DNA from: Hypericibacter terrae
Lineage (GTDB): Bacteria; Pseudomonadota; Alphaproteobacteria; Dongiales; Dongiaceae
Length of the DNA: 64,000 nucleotides
Direction: 5' to 3'
Assembly (NCBI RefSeq): GCF_008728855.1
Contig: NZ_CP042906.1
Span: forward strand, 1,922,001-1,986,000
Shown here one piece after another: positions 35,895-45,191 of this stretch. Each line of letters starts with the position of its first letter. The stretch's first letter is position 1. The notes beneath the pieces were generated by a model. It did not search any database. It saw only the letters and a list, made by a program, of their open reading frames with translations, and was not told the DNA's origin. Position numbers and translations under genes: made by a program.

Positions 35895-36866
35895 ATGGCA
35901 ATGCCGATCATAGCGCAGCCGCCGGAGACGGCGCGGATCGCGCCCCAGGATGGATCGCCTTCGCACCGTGATGGGCCGCAGCGGCGGGAGCTGCGCAAGC
36001 GCGGGCTCCTGATCGCCCCGGTCGTGCTGACTATCGGTTGTTTCCTGGCCTTGCCGATGGCCATCATCCTCACTTACTCGTTTTTGGTGCCGGCCACTTA
36101 TGGCGGCGTAAGGTGGGAGTTCTCGCTCGAAGCTTATCGGCAGTTCCTCTTCGACCGCGATTTCATCGATGAAACGCTGATCTTCAATTCAGCCTATCTG
36201 GAGATATTTTCGCGCTCGCTGGTCCTTGCGATTTTTTCGATGGTCGCGTGCCTTCTCATCGGTTTTCCCACCGCCTATTTCATCGCGACCCGGCCCGGCG
36301 CGACGCGAACCTATTGGGTATTCCTGATCACCCTTCCGTTCTGGACCAACCTGTTGATCCGGACCTATTGCGTCCTTCTGATTCTGCGTGAAGAGGGTCT
36401 GATCAACAATACGCTGATTTGGCTAGGCGTGCTCGATAAGCCGATTATCATGATGTACACGAACTTCTCGATGGGAATGGGGCTCGTCTACAGCTACCTG
36501 CCGTTCATGGTGCTGCCGCTCTACGCCAATCTGGAGAAGCTGGATTTTCGCCTGATCGAGGCGGCGCATGATCTATACGCAACGCGGTGGCGCGTTCTGC
36601 GCTGGGTCATCCTGCCGCACGCCAGGCCTGGCATCACCGCCGGCTGCCTGCTGGTCTTCATCCCCAGTCTGGGCACGTTCCTGGCGCCGGATCTTCTGGG
36701 CGGTGGCAAGCGGCTCATGATCGGCAACCTCATCCAGCTTCAATTCGGGAGCAGCCGAAACTGGCCGTTCGGCGCGGCATCGGCGGTGATCCTCCTGGTA
36801 GCGATCATGATGGTCTTGATTCTGTATGCCCGCCATGCGGCGCGCCATGGAGAATCGAGGGGATGA
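35895..36866 (+). CDS. ABC transporter permease (PotB-like)
   Basis: 323 residues. A polar, proline-rich N-terminal tail of about 35 residues precedes six predicted membrane helices. The EAA loop IEAAHDLYATRWRVLRWVILP is near 220-240, and RTYCVLLILREEGLINNTLI is the PotB-type segment. ATG at 35895 lies 3 nt after the ATPase stop. Its 3' end touches the next permease. Confidence 0.9.
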   Translation: MAMPIIAQPPETARIAPQDGSPSHRDGPQRRELRKRGLLIAPVVLTIGCFLALPMAIILTYSFLVPATYGGVRWEFSLEAYRQFLFDRDFIDETLIFNSAYLEIFSRSLVLAIFSMVACLLIGFPTAYFIATRPGATRTYWVFLITLPFWTNLLIRTYCVLLILREEGLINNTLIWLGVLDKPIIMMYTNFSMGMGLVYSYLPFMVLPLYANLEKLDFRLIEAAHDLYATRWRVLRWVILPHARPGITAGCLLVFIPSLGTFLAPDLLGGGKRLMIGNLIQLQFGSSRNWPFGAASAVILLVAIMMVLILYARHAARHGESRG

Positions 36867-36868
36867 CG

Positions 36869-37711
36869 ATGGCGTCGATGCGCTCAGCCAGATTCGTCAG
36901 GATCGGACGTTTCCCGGGGTTCGGGACGATGGCTTGGCTGTGCATGGCGCTTCTCTATGCGCCGGTCGTCATCCTCGTTGTGTTTTCGTTCAACGCCAAC
37001 CGGGCTGTCACCATCTGGGCGGGATTCAGCCTGGATTGGTACGTTCGCGCTGCCGCAAACAGCGGTCTCCAGAAGGCCGCCTTGAATTCGCTCATTGTGG
37101 GCATCGTGGCGACTGTCTGCGCAACGGCTATGGCGACGGCCGCAGCGCTGGCGACGTCCCGTGGCCAGCGGTTCCGCGGGATCAATGCGCTCTATGCATT
37201 GATCAGCATGCCCATGATGATTCCCGAGATCGTCATCGCGGTTGGGACCCTCTCGTTCTTCGCACTCGCGGGAATCCGGCTCGGGTTGGTCAATGTGATC
37301 ATCGCCCACACGGTCTTCTGCATTCCATTCGCGTATCTGCCGATAAGAGCCCGGCTCGAGGTCATGGACAAGCGCCTGGAAGAGGCGGCCAGCGACCTCT
37401 ACGCGTCGGCGTGGCAGAGCTTCCGGCTGATTACACTGCCGTTGCTCATGCCCGGGATCGTCTCGGGCGCGATGCTCGCCTTCATCATCTCGATCGACGA
37501 CTACATCATCACGTCGATGGTGGCCGGAGCGGGGGCGGGAACGTTGCCGATCTACGTCTACACCCAGCTTCGATTGGGCGTGACACCGGAGATCAATGCC
37601 ATCTCGACGGTACTTCTCGCAATCTCAATTCTCTTTGTGGCGGCATCGCATCTGGTAGGAAGCTACGGGTTGGCGCGTACCCGCAGCGGTTCGGTTCGGC
37701 ACACAGGCTAA
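36869..37711 (+). CDS. ABC transporter permease (PotC-like)
   Basis: 280 residues with six predicted helices; FSFNANRAVTIWAGFSLDWY is the PotC periplasmic loop and EEAASDLYASAWQSFRLITLP the EAA loop. GAGGGG ends six nt before ATG 36869. ATG at 36863 would overlap the previous stop as ATGA and is a possible alternative start. It forms the second membrane half of the Pot-type importer. Confidence 0.9.
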   Translation: MASMRSARFVRIGRFPGFGTMAWLCMALLYAPVVILVVFSFNANRAVTIWAGFSLDWYVRAAANSGLQKAALNSLIVGIVATVCATAMATAAALATSRGQRFRGINALYALISMPMMIPEIVIAVGTLSFFALAGIRLGLVNVIIAHTVFCIPFAYLPIRARLEVMDKRLEEAASDLYASAWQSFRLITLPLLMPGIVSGAMLAFIISIDDYIITSMVAGAGAGTLPIYVYTQLRLGVTPEINAISTVLLAISILFVAASHLVGSYGLARTRSGSVRHTG

Positions 37712-37734
37712 AGCGGAAAACGGGGAGGTTCTCG

Positions 37735-38772
37735 ATGGCTATTCGCTGTCTGACATTCGTTGCGGTTTGGCTTCTCGCAGGAGCGCTCGGTGGGTCGCCG
37801 GCGAAGGCGGCAGGTCAGCTCAACATCTTCAACTGGGGCGAATACACCAGCATGGAGATGATCGAAAAGTTCGAGAAGCAGTACGACGTCAAGGTCACGA
37901 TTGATACCTATGACTCGAACGAGTCCATGCTGGCCAAACTGAAGTCCGGCGCGACCGGCTATGACATCGCAGTGCCTGGCGATTACATGGTCGCGATCAT
38001 GGTGAGCGAAGGCATGCTCGAGCGTGTCGAGCCGAACCAGATGTCCAACTTCGGCAACATGGACGAGCGATGGGTGGATGTTTACTGGGACCGGGGGCGC
38101 CACTATTCGGTACCCTGGAACTGGGGCACCACGACGTTCATTGTGAATACCAAGGCCTATACCGGCGATATCGACACACTGGCGCTCATTTTTGACGCGC
38201 CGAGCGAGCTCAAGGGCCGGATCAATCTGCTCCGTGACGTGAACGATGTGATCAACGCCGCCTTGCGTTATCTCGATCTTCCACGGTGCAACTCGAATCC
38301 GGACGACCTTCGCAAGCTGCAAGCCCTCCTTCTGAAGGTGAAGCCGGACATCAAATCCTTCGCGTATGAATCGAAGGAACTGATCAATGCCGGCGAAGTC
38401 GATTTGGCGCAGATCTGGAACGGCTTCGCGCTGCGCGCGCGACGGGAGCGGCCTGAGATGCACTACGCCTATCCGCGCGAAGGGTTCACGGCGTGGATGG
38501 ATAACCTGGTTGTACTCAAGGGCGCGCCGAATCTGGACAATGCGAAACTGTTCATCAATTTCATGATGGATCCGGAGAATGCGGCGCTGCAGTCGAACTT
38601 CACCGCCTACGCCAACGGGATCAAGGGAAGCGATCGGTACATTAATCCGGAGATCCTGAGTTCGCCGGAATATCAACCGCCGCCTTCCGCGCCGGAGCCG
38701 GAATTCGTGCCGCCTTGCGACGAGAAGGTCGTTCGGATGTACGACAAGATCTGGACGAATTTCCTGAAATAG
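37735..38772 (+). CDS. Spermidine/putrescine-type periplasmic binding protein (PotD-like)
   Basis: 345 residues with a signal peptide ending PAKA-AGQ (about residue 25). The mature N-terminus LNIFNWGEYTSMEMIEKFEK is diagnostic of PotD/PotF polyamine binders, as are the following DTYDSNESMLAKLKSG and YDIAVPGDYMV. Acidic and aromatic ligand residues of the polyamine pocket are plausible but not checkable by eye. ATG at 37735 has GGGGAGG eight nt upstream. A polyamine or other cationic amine is the likely ligand. Confidence 0.9.
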   Translation: MAIRCLTFVAVWLLAGALGGSPAKAAGQLNIFNWGEYTSMEMIEKFEKQYDVKVTIDTYDSNESMLAKLKSGATGYDIAVPGDYMVAIMVSEGMLERVEPNQMSNFGNMDERWVDVYWDRGRHYSVPWNWGTTTFIVNTKAYTGDIDTLALIFDAPSELKGRINLLRDVNDVINAALRYLDLPRCNSNPDDLRKLQALLLKVKPDIKSFAYESKELINAGEVDLAQIWNGFALRARRERPEMHYAYPREGFTAWMDNLVVLKGAPNLDNAKLFINFMMDPENAALQSNFTAYANGIKGSDRYINPEILSSPEYQPPPSAPEPEFVPPCDEKVVRMYDKIWTNFLK

Positions 38773-38864
38773 ATGGCTGTGCCCCACCGTGCGATGTGAC
38801 GCGATGGGGCACTGTCGGCCATGCCGAGGGCGTCGCGGCTCCGATATCTGCAAGAGGTGGCTGA

Positions 38865-39590
38865 ATGGTTTCCGGACTCCATCCGCAATGGGCGTCGCTC
38901 GATTTCGATGCTTTGCTCTCCCTGCCGGCCGCGTTGTTGATCGTCGATGCCACGAACAGTGTCCTTTCAAAGGACGGCGCGCAGCAAGCCGATCGGCTCT
39001 GGGAGAGAAGCCGACGGCCGGGCGGTACATTGGAGAACACCGCCCGTCTGGTCGAAGCGGCGCGCGCGGGCGGTGTTCGTGTCGGCTGGTTCCGCTACGA
39101 GTATCTGCGCGATCACTACCCCGCGACGCCGATGGATGATGCTCAGTACCGGTATTGGCGAGGCGGGCGCAACTGGACCGACGAGCAGAAGGAGTGGGAT
39201 TCAGCTCTTGTCCCGGAGCTGGCGGCGATCCAGCGGGCTGGTGACTTCGAGATTCTCTATAAGAGCTTCGGGAATATCTTTCTCGGAACGCCGCTTCAAC
39301 AGATGCTGAATGCCTGGGGGGTCCGGACCTTGCTGCTTGCTGGATACCATCTGGACGAGTGCGTGGAGCAGGCGGCGCGAACCGCCCGGGATCTGGGGTT
39401 CATGCCTTTGGTTGCGGCGGACTGCTGTTGTTGCGCGCATGAAGGTGACGAGACATCGACCTTGAAGCGGATCGACAGCCACTGGGCGCCGGTCATCTCG
39501 ACAGACCACATTGCGGCCATTATCCAACGACGCTTGCGAGACACGCGTGCCGCCGGCCCGGGTACGAAAGTACCGATCGCGACCGGTTAA
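38865..39590 (+). CDS. Isochorismatase-fold cysteine hydrolase
   Basis: 241-residue cysteine hydrolase. The Asp-Lys-Cys catalytic triad is visible: D in LLIVDATNS (about residue 28), K in ILYKSFGNIF and C in YHLDECVEQAARTARDLGF (about 165-183). The family includes nicotinamidase, N-carbamoylsarcosine amidase and ureidoacrylate hydrolase, all cleaving amides of small molecules. The 'YHLDECV' segment replaces the more usual T-x-x-CV. An extra CCCC cluster follows near residue 190. It sits between a polyamine-type importer and an MmsA-like dehydrogenase, so an amide or carbamoyl amine is the probable substrate. Confidence 0.82.
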   Translation: MVSGLHPQWASLDFDALLSLPAALLIVDATNSVLSKDGAQQADRLWERSRRPGGTLENTARLVEAARAGGVRVGWFRYEYLRDHYPATPMDDAQYRYWRGGRNWTDEQKEWDSALVPELAAIQRAGDFEILYKSFGNIFLGTPLQQMLNAWGVRTLLLAGYHLDECVEQAARTARDLGFMPLVAADCCCCAHEGDETSTLKRIDSHWAPVISTDHIAAIIQRRLRDTRAAGPGTKVPIATG

Positions 39591-39658
39591 TCGGCCCCTG
39601 TAAGCCCAGGCCGCCGAATGCCCTTCAGTATTCTTCGACAGACCCAGTGGAGCGTTTT

Positions 39659-41155
39659 ATGGACGAACTTCATCATTTTATTGCCGGTAAGCGGGTCATG
39701 GGGACCAGCGGACGCTTCGCCGACGTTCACAATCCCGCCACCGGAGAGGTTATCGCGCGGACGCCCCTGGCCTCCGAAGCCGAGGTGGCGAGATCCGTGG
39801 ATGCCGCGAAGGCCGCGCTGCCGGCATGGGCGGAAACGCCACCGCTGCGACGGGCACGGGTCTTGTTCAAATTCAAGGAGCTGCTCGAAGCCAATCTGGA
39901 CAAGCTGGCGAAGGTCGTGACTGCCGAGCATGGCAAGACGCTCGAAGATTCGAGGGGATCGTGCGCCAGAGGCATCGAGGTTGTAGAGTTCGCCTGTGGC
40001 GTGCCGCACCTGCTGAAGGGTGAATTCACACAGGGCGTAGCAACCGGCGTCGATTCCTGGTCGGTTCGCCAGCCGGTCGGTGTTTGCGCAGGGATCACGC
40101 CCTTCAATTTTCCCGTCATGGTGCCGATGTGGATGTTCCCGATCGCTATCGCGTGCGGAAACAGCTTCATACTGAAGCCATCGGAGCGGGATCCTTCGGT
40201 GAGCCTTCTTCTTGCGGAGCTGTTCCACGCTGCCGGCTTGCCGGCGGGCATCTTCAATGTGGTGAACGGCGACAAGGACGCGGTCGGCGCGCTATTGCGC
40301 AATCGCGATGTTCGGGCGGTCAGCTTCGTTGGCTCCACTCCGGTTGCGGAGCAGATCTATCACCTGGGATCGGCGAACAATAAGCGCGTGCAGGCGCTGG
40401 GCGGTGCCAAGAACCACATCGTGGTGATGCCCGATGCAGCGATGGAGCAGACGACCGATGCTCTGATGGCTGCGGCCTATGGCTCCGCGGGCGAACGCTG
40501 CATGGCGGCCTCGGTCGTGGTTGCTGTCGGCGATAAGGTTGGCGATGCACTGGTCGAGAGGCTGGCGCCGCGTGTGCGCGGCCTCAAGGTGGGCCCCGGC
40601 ATGGACCCGGGAAGCGAGATGGGGCCGCTCATAAGCCGTCAGCATCTCGAACGCGTGAAAGCCTATGTTCAGAAGGGCGTGGAGGAGGGAGCGGAACTGG
40701 TCGTCGACGGCCGCAGCCTCAGGCTCCAGGGATATGAGAAGGGCTATTTCCTGGGCGGTTGCCTCTTCGACCGTGTAACGCCGGCGATGACGATCTACAA
40801 GGAAGAGATCTTCGGCCCGGTTCTTTCGGTGGTGCGCGTACAGGATCTCGAGAGCGCAGCGAAGCTGGTCAACGAGCATGAGTTTGGGAACGGCACGGCA
40901 ATCTTCACGCGAGATGGCGATGCCGCCCGCGAGTTCTCCCACCAGGCTCAGATCGGCATGGTGGGCGTCAATGTACCGGTTCCAGTGCCCATGGCGTTCC
41001 ACAGCTTCGGCGGGTGGAAACGCTCGTTGTTCGGCGACCACCATATGCACGGGCTCGAGGGCGTCCGGTTCTTCACCAAAATGAAGACGATCACGACGAG
41101 ATGGCCCGAAGGCCTGCGGCGAGGGGTGAAGCCCCCCACCTTGGCCGCCGAATGA
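39659..41155 (+). CDS. mmsA: CoA-acylating methylmalonate-semialdehyde dehydrogenase
   Basis: 498-residue aldehyde dehydrogenase. GVCAGITPFNFPVMVPMWMFP and the active-site cysteine in AGERCMAASVVV (about residue 282) are characteristic of MmsA/IolA, which convert malonate or methylmalonate semialdehyde to acetyl- or propionyl-CoA with CO2 release. The C-terminal YMF-type segment reads KTITTRWPEG. ATG at 39659; GGAGCG lies upstream. As last gene of the LysR/Pot operon it probably finishes breakdown of a three-carbon amino product such as beta-alanine or 3-aminoisobutyrate; the transaminase for that step is not in the operon. Confidence 0.9.
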   Translation: MDELHHFIAGKRVMGTSGRFADVHNPATGEVIARTPLASEAEVARSVDAAKAALPAWAETPPLRRARVLFKFKELLEANLDKLAKVVTAEHGKTLEDSRGSCARGIEVVEFACGVPHLLKGEFTQGVATGVDSWSVRQPVGVCAGITPFNFPVMVPMWMFPIAIACGNSFILKPSERDPSVSLLLAELFHAAGLPAGIFNVVNGDKDAVGALLRNRDVRAVSFVGSTPVAEQIYHLGSANNKRVQALGGAKNHIVVMPDAAMEQTTDALMAAAYGSAGERCMAASVVVAVGDKVGDALVERLAPRVRGLKVGPGMDPGSEMGPLISRQHLERVKAYVQKGVEEGAELVVDGRSLRLQGYEKGYFLGGCLFDRVTPAMTIYKEEIFGPVLSVVRVQDLESAAKLVNEHEFGNGTAIFTRDGDAAREFSHQAQIGMVGVNVPVPVPMAFHSFGGWKRSLFGDHHMHGLEGVRFFTKMKTITTRWPEGLRRGVKPPTLAAE

Positions 41156-41619
41156 GTGGCCTTCGATCCGTAGCAGGGCCGATCGTCGGGCGGTTGACCG
41201 TTATAGGGACGTTGATCGGCAGACTTGGTGATGTCTTGAGAGTGCCACCCGGTCGCTTTGCGATCGCCCGACGCTCGTTCTGCCTGGGAATATTCAAGTC
41301 ATTGAATTTGCAACAATAATGTGGAAGATCTCAGCGGTGAACGGGGGCCATGTGCGCCTCGCAATGGAGTCCGGCGCCGGGAAAGTTTGACAATCCCTAC
41401 TGCTTTATGGGAGAAGCCCGCATCCGGTCTCCCGGATTTAGCGCTCCAGCCGCGTCAAGAGATGTCATCCGTCTCTGTCTGTTGAGCGTTTTGACCGACT
41501 TCATCAAGACATGCCCAGAACGCGGGGTGTTTCTCCACGTAGATCGTGGCCCCCTGCGGCTGCCCGCTTTTGAGTAAGCGTGGGGCCGGAACGCCGCCCC
41601 TGTAAGAAAGAGTACCCAA
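41156..41619. other. 464-nt intergenic/leader region before the RNA helicase
   Basis: No gene is convincing here. An AT-rich patch at 41290-41335 (attgaatttgcaacaataat) is the best place for a promoter of the helicase gene, leaving a long 5' leader of about 290 nt, as is common for cold-inducible helicases. A frame at 41455-41577 on the minus strand reads like protein (IYVEKHPAFWACLDEVGQ) but lacks a start. A 75-codon plus-strand frame (41350-41577) looks non-coding. Confidence 0.55.
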
Positions 41620-43095
41620 TTGACTGATTTCGCTTCGCTCGGCCTGGCCGAGCCCCTCCTGCGCGCTGTTGCCCAGGAAGGCTATACCGTGCCGACGCCG
41701 ATCCAGGCACAGACCATCCCCTATGTCATGCAAGGCCGCGACCTGCTCGGCATCGCCCAGACGGGCACCGGCAAGACGGCGGCGTTCGCGCTCCCGATCC
41801 TCCATCGCCTGGCCCAGAACCGGAAGGCGCCGCCGCAGCGCGGCTGCCGCGTCCTGGTGCTGGCGCCCACCCGTGAGCTTGCGGCCCAGATCGCCCAGAG
41901 CTTCGAGACCTATGGCCGTCATTTCCGCTTCTCGGTCGCGGTCGTCGTCGGCGGCGTCAAGCCGAGCCCGCAGATCCGTGCGCTCGCGCGCGGCGTCGAC
42001 GTGCTCGTCGCCACGCCGGGTCGCCTGAACGACCATCTCGGCACCGGTGCCGCCCGTCTCGACGGCGCGGAAGTCCTGGTGCTGGACGAGGCCGACCATA
42101 TGCTCGACCTCGGCTTCCTCGAGCCGATCCGCAAGATCCTTCGCCGCATGCCGAAGGAACGTCAGACCCTGTTCTTCTCCGCGACCATGCCCCAGGCCAT
42201 CGGCTCGCTGGCGAAGGACATGCTGCGCGATCCCGCCAGCGTCGCCGTCGCCCCCGTGGCGACGACCGCGGAAAAGGTGAGCCAGCAGGTTTTCCTCGTG
42301 GAGCGGCCCGCCAAGCCGGCGCTGCTGATCGAATTGCTGTCCAAGCCGGAATTCGCCCGTACGCTCGTCTTCACCCGCACCAAGCGGGGTGCTGATCGCG
42401 TCACGGAACGTCTGGAAGCGGCCGGCATTCCGGCGGCGGCCATCCATGGCAATAAGAGCCAGAGCCAGCGCGAACGCGCCCTCCTGAGCTTCCGCCAGGG
42501 CCGCACCCGCATCCTGGTCGCGACCGACATCGCCGCCCGCGGCATCGATGTCGACGGCATCACCCATGTGGTGAATTTCGATCTGCCGGAAGTCGCCGAA
42601 GCCTATGTGCATCGCATCGGCCGCACCGCGCGCGCCGGCGCTGCCGGCATCGCGATCTCGTTCTGCGATTACGAGGAGCGCGGCTATCTGCGCGATATCG
42701 AACGGCTCACACGCCAGACCCTGCCGGTCACCGACCGTCGCGGCAAGGTGCCGGCCGGCTCGCATGAGGTGATGGCGCGCGTCGATGGCGAGACCCGGGG
42801 CCGTCAGGGCCGCGGTCTCAGCCAGCCGTCGCGCGGTCACGCCGACAACCGCAATCATGGCGACAACCGCAACCGCAATGACGGTCGCGGCCATGGCGAC
42901 GCCCGTCCCCATGCCGATGCCCGTGCCCGCACGGACGGCCGGGGCTACAGCGACGGACGCGGCCAGAAGGAAGGTCGCGGTCATGGCGAAAACCGTGGCG
43001 GCCCGCGCTCCGCGCGTCCCGCCGGCGGCAAGAATCGCCGCCCGGGCCGACCGAACTATCAGCCCAATCACGGCCGTACCGCCATCGGCGACTAA
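41620..43095 (+). CDS. DEAD-box RNA helicase (RhlE-like)
   Basis: 491-residue ATP-dependent RNA helicase: Q-motif [10 protein letters not shown], motif I AQTGTGKT, Ia PTRELAAQ, Ib [30 protein letters not shown] and [10 protein letters not shown]. From about residue 390 the tail is low-complexity, rich in Arg, Gly, Asn, His and Asp, an RNA-binding extension as in RhlE. The only reasonable start is TTG at 41620 with AAGAAAGAG nine nt upstream; the next ATG would delete the Q-motif. It likely acts in ribosome assembly or mRNA decay. Confidence 0.93.
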   Translation: MTDFASLGLAEPLLRAVAQEGYTVPTPIQAQTIPYVMQGRDLLGIAQTGTGKTAAFALPILHRLAQNRKAPPQRGCRVLVLAPTRELAAQIAQSFETYGRHFRFSVAVVVGGVKPSPQIRALARGVDVLVATPGRLNDHLGTGAARLDGAEVLVLDEADHMLDLGFLEPIRKILRRMPKERQTLFFSATMPQAIGSLAKDMLRDPASVAVAPVATTAEKVSQQVFLVERPAKPALLIELLSKPEFARTLVFTRTKRGADRVTERLEAAGIPAAAIHGNKSQSQRERALLSFRQGRTRILVATDIAARGIDVDGITHVVNFDLPEVAEAYVHRIGRTARAGAAGIAISFCDYEERGYLRDIERLTRQTLPVTDRRGKVPAGSHEVMARVDGETRGRQGRGLSQPSRGHADNRNHGDNRNRNDGRGHGDARPHADARARTDGRGYSDGRGQKEGRGHGENRGGPRSARPAGGKNRRPGRPNYQPNHGRTAIGD

Positions 43096-43158
43096 CCGAT
43101 GATCCGGACGTCACCGCCCCCATGGACAGGCGGCGGCGGGTCCCGCAAAATCGGGAGC

Positions 43159-43791
43159 ATGGAACGTCCGTATGACACTGCCGAAGTCGGCGCCGATCGC
43201 ATCATCCATGCGATCGGCGTGGCTTTCGGGCTCATCGGCGGCGCGCTGCTCCTGACCGTTGCCGCCGAGAGCGCAAGCCCTGCTGGGCTGGTCGCCACGG
43301 TCCTCTATGTGATCGGGCTGATCGCGATGCTGGTCTGCTCCGCGGTCTATAACCTCTCCTTCGCTTCGCCCCGGCGCGAGCTGCTGCGCCGGATGGACCA
43401 TGCCGCGATCTTCCTGATGATCGCCGGCACCTATTCGCCCTTCACGCTGGGCCGCCTCGACGGCGCCTGGTCGATCTGGCTCGCGGCCGTCGTCTGGGGC
43501 GGGGCGATCCTGGGCGCCGTCGCCAAGCTGACGGTGCCGCGCCGCATCGACCGCTATGCGGTGGTTCTCTATCTGGCGCTGGGCTGGGTGGTGGTGCTGG
43601 CGCTGGAGCCGCTGCTGGCCTCGCTCCATCCCGCCGTCATCACCTTGATCGTCATCGGCGGTCTGCTCTACACGGCAGGCGTGGTCTTCCATCTCTGGCG
43701 CAGCCTGCGCTTCCAGAATGCGATCTGGCACGCGCTGGTGCTGAGCGCCGCCGTCTGCCACTACGCGGCCGTGATCGTCAATTTGAGCTGA
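43159..43791 (+). CDS. Hemolysin III (YqfA/TrhA) family membrane protein
   Basis: About 210 residues with seven predicted membrane helices. It shows the family pattern EVGADRIIHAIGVAFG at the start, YNLSFASPRRELLRRMDHAAIFLMIAGTYSPF in the centre and a histidine near the end (CHYAAVIVN), matching the metal-site layout of PAQR-like proteins. The molecular function is uncertain; bacterial members affect membrane energetics or lipid state. ATG at 43159 is preferred to ATG 43099, whose added 20 residues are Pro/Gly-rich and not family-like. Confidence 0.87.
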   Translation: MERPYDTAEVGADRIIHAIGVAFGLIGGALLLTVAAESASPAGLVATVLYVIGLIAMLVCSAVYNLSFASPRRELLRRMDHAAIFLMIAGTYSPFTLGRLDGAWSIWLAAVVWGGAILGAVAKLTVPRRIDRYAVVLYLALGWVVVLALEPLLASLHPAVITLIVIGGLLYTAGVVFHLWRSLRFQNAIWHALVLSAAVCHYAAVIVNLS

Positions 43792-43855
43792 CAGACCCCA
43801 TCAAGGCGTCTGCCCTGCCATAATTGCCGCCCCCTCGAATGTGCGAGCCGCCTTC

Positions 43856-44200
43856 ATGGCGAAGACGCTTTATTGCTGGCGATGCAGAACCGACGTTCCG
43901 ATGCTCGATGAGCAGGAATGGGAAGAAGTCTCGACGCTTCTGCAGAAGGGGCTTGAGAATGCGAAGGAGTATCGTCGCCTACAGGATGCGCCTCTTCACC
44001 AAGTCCCGAAGCCCATCTTCGACGCCGGTGCCCTGGATCGCTATTTCGAGATCACAGGGTTTCGCGAAACCGACATCGACGCCCTTCGGCATCACAGGCT
44101 GGTGCTATTTGGCCCGCCTTGTGCGGCATGCGGGAAGCCGCTCCGTACGTCGCAGGCCAAGTTGTGCACGGAATGCGGCGCCGAAGCGCCGAAATCCTAG
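43856..44200 (+). CDS. Small zinc-ribbon protein, unknown function
   Basis: 114-residue soluble protein with two cysteine-pair modules. An N-terminal CWRC follows MAKTLY, and a C-terminal zinc ribbon GPPCAACGKPLRTSQAKLCTECG has spacing C-x2-C-x12-C-x2-C. The middle is helical and charged (DEQEWEEVSTLLQKG). ATG at 43856 places the first CxxC near the N-terminus; GTG at 43841 is a possible longer start. No neighbour suggests a role. Codon use is somewhat less biased than in the helicase gene. Confidence 0.65.
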   Translation: MAKTLYCWRCRTDVPMLDEQEWEEVSTLLQKGLENAKEYRRLQDAPLHQVPKPIFDAGALDRYFEITGFRETDIDALRHHRLVLFGPPCAACGKPLRTSQAKLCTECGAEAPKS

Positions 44201-44221
44201 TCGGACCTTGAGATAGAAGGC

Positions 44222-44262
44222 ACATCGCTGCCCTGGGGGAGGGCCAGGGCGGCGATGTTTCC
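44222..44262. terminator. Terminator between convergent zinc-ribbon and metQ genes
   Basis: 15-bp stem ACATCGCTGCCCTGG (44222-44236) / CCAGGGCGGCGATGT (44244-44258) with a single mismatch and a 7-nt loop, then TTT on the plus side. Confidence 0.75.
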
Positions 44263-44309
44263 GGCCGCCAACAACTCACCGGCCGGTCGTCGGACCAAGT
44301 CGCTTCGGC

Positions 44310-45128
44310 TTACCAGGCCGCCAGCGTCGAGCCCTTGAAGCGCTGTTCGAGGAATTGGGCCACCTCGGGCGATTCATAGGCGTGCACCAGCTTCTGATAG
44401 ACCGGGTTGTCCTTGTCGGCTGCCCGCACCGCGATCACGTTGGCGTAGGGGTTGTTCTCGCGGGATTCGATCGCGATCGCGTCCTTGACCGGATCCAGGC
44501 CCGCCTCGAGCGCGTAGTTGGTGTTGATCACCGCCGCATCGACGTCGTCGAGCGCGCGGGCGAGCTGGGCCGCGTCGAGCTCGACGAAGCTCAGCTGCTT
44601 CGGGTTCTCGGTCACGTCCAGCACGGTCGGCAGCAGGCCCACGCCGTCCCGCAGCTTGATCAGGCCCTTGGCCTGGAACAGCAGCAGGGCGCGTCCGCCA
44701 TTGGTCGGATCGTTCGGGATGCCGATCTTGGCGCCGTCGGCCAGCTCGTTCAGGCTCTTCACCTTGTGCGAGTAGGCGCCGATCGGCGTCACGATGGTGT
44801 TGCCGATCGGAACGATCTTGTAGCCGCGCGTCTTGATCTGGTTGTCCAGATAGGGGACGTGTTGGAAGGCGTTGGCGTCGAGCTCGCCCGAATTGAGGGC
44901 TTCGTTCGGCAGCACATAGTCGCTGAAGGTCACAAGCTCGATATCGAGCCCTTCCTTGGCCGCGACCTGCTTCACCACCGCCAGGATCTCCTCCTCGGGG
45001 CCGCTCATGATGCCGACCTTGAGATGGTCGGTGGCATGGGCGGGTAGGGCACCCAGCGTCGCCGCCGCGGCGGCGAAGAGCGCGCCGACCAGGATCGAGC
45101 GCCGTGAGGTCGAATTGCGGAGAGTCAT
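44310..45128 (-). CDS. metQ: Methionine ABC transporter substrate-binding protein (NlpA/MetQ family)
   Basis: 272 residues with a signal peptide RRSILVGALFAAAAATLGALP ending at AHA-TDH. The mature part is NlpA-like: KVGIMSGPEEEIL, FSDYVLPNEALNSGELDANAFQHVPYLDNQ and IPNDPTNGGRALLL for methionine binding. There is no lipobox cysteine, so the protein is probably soluble in the periplasm rather than a lipoprotein. ATG at 45128 has AAGGA seven nt upstream, while ATG 45146 lies upstream of that site. It is the last gene of metN-metI-metQ. Confidence 0.9.
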   Translation of the reverse strand: MTLRNSTSRRSILVGALFAAAAATLGALPAHATDHLKVGIMSGPEEEILAVVKQVAAKEGLDIELVTFSDYVLPNEALNSGELDANAFQHVPYLDNQIKTRGYKIVPIGNTIVTPIGAYSHKVKSLNELADGAKIGIPNDPTNGGRALLLFQAKGLIKLRDGVGLLPTVLDVTENPKQLSFVELDAAQLARALDDVDAAVINTNYALEAGLDPVKDAIAIESRENNPYANVIAVRAADKDNPVYQKLVHAYESPEVAQFLEQRFKGSTLAAW

Positions 45129-45191
45129 CGTCTGGTTCCTTCTCATGACAGGGAGGCTGAGGCGTTCGTGGTTCTTGGCAGGCGCGGGCCT

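Noticed and set aside
41152-41319. 55-codon frame overlapping the mmsA-like stop as ATGA
   Set aside because: No recognisable feature, Arg/Val/Gly-rich, and ends in the AT-rich promoter-like patch.
41350-41577. 75-codon plus-strand frame before the helicase gene
   Set aside because: No ribosome site and no protein-like periodicity.
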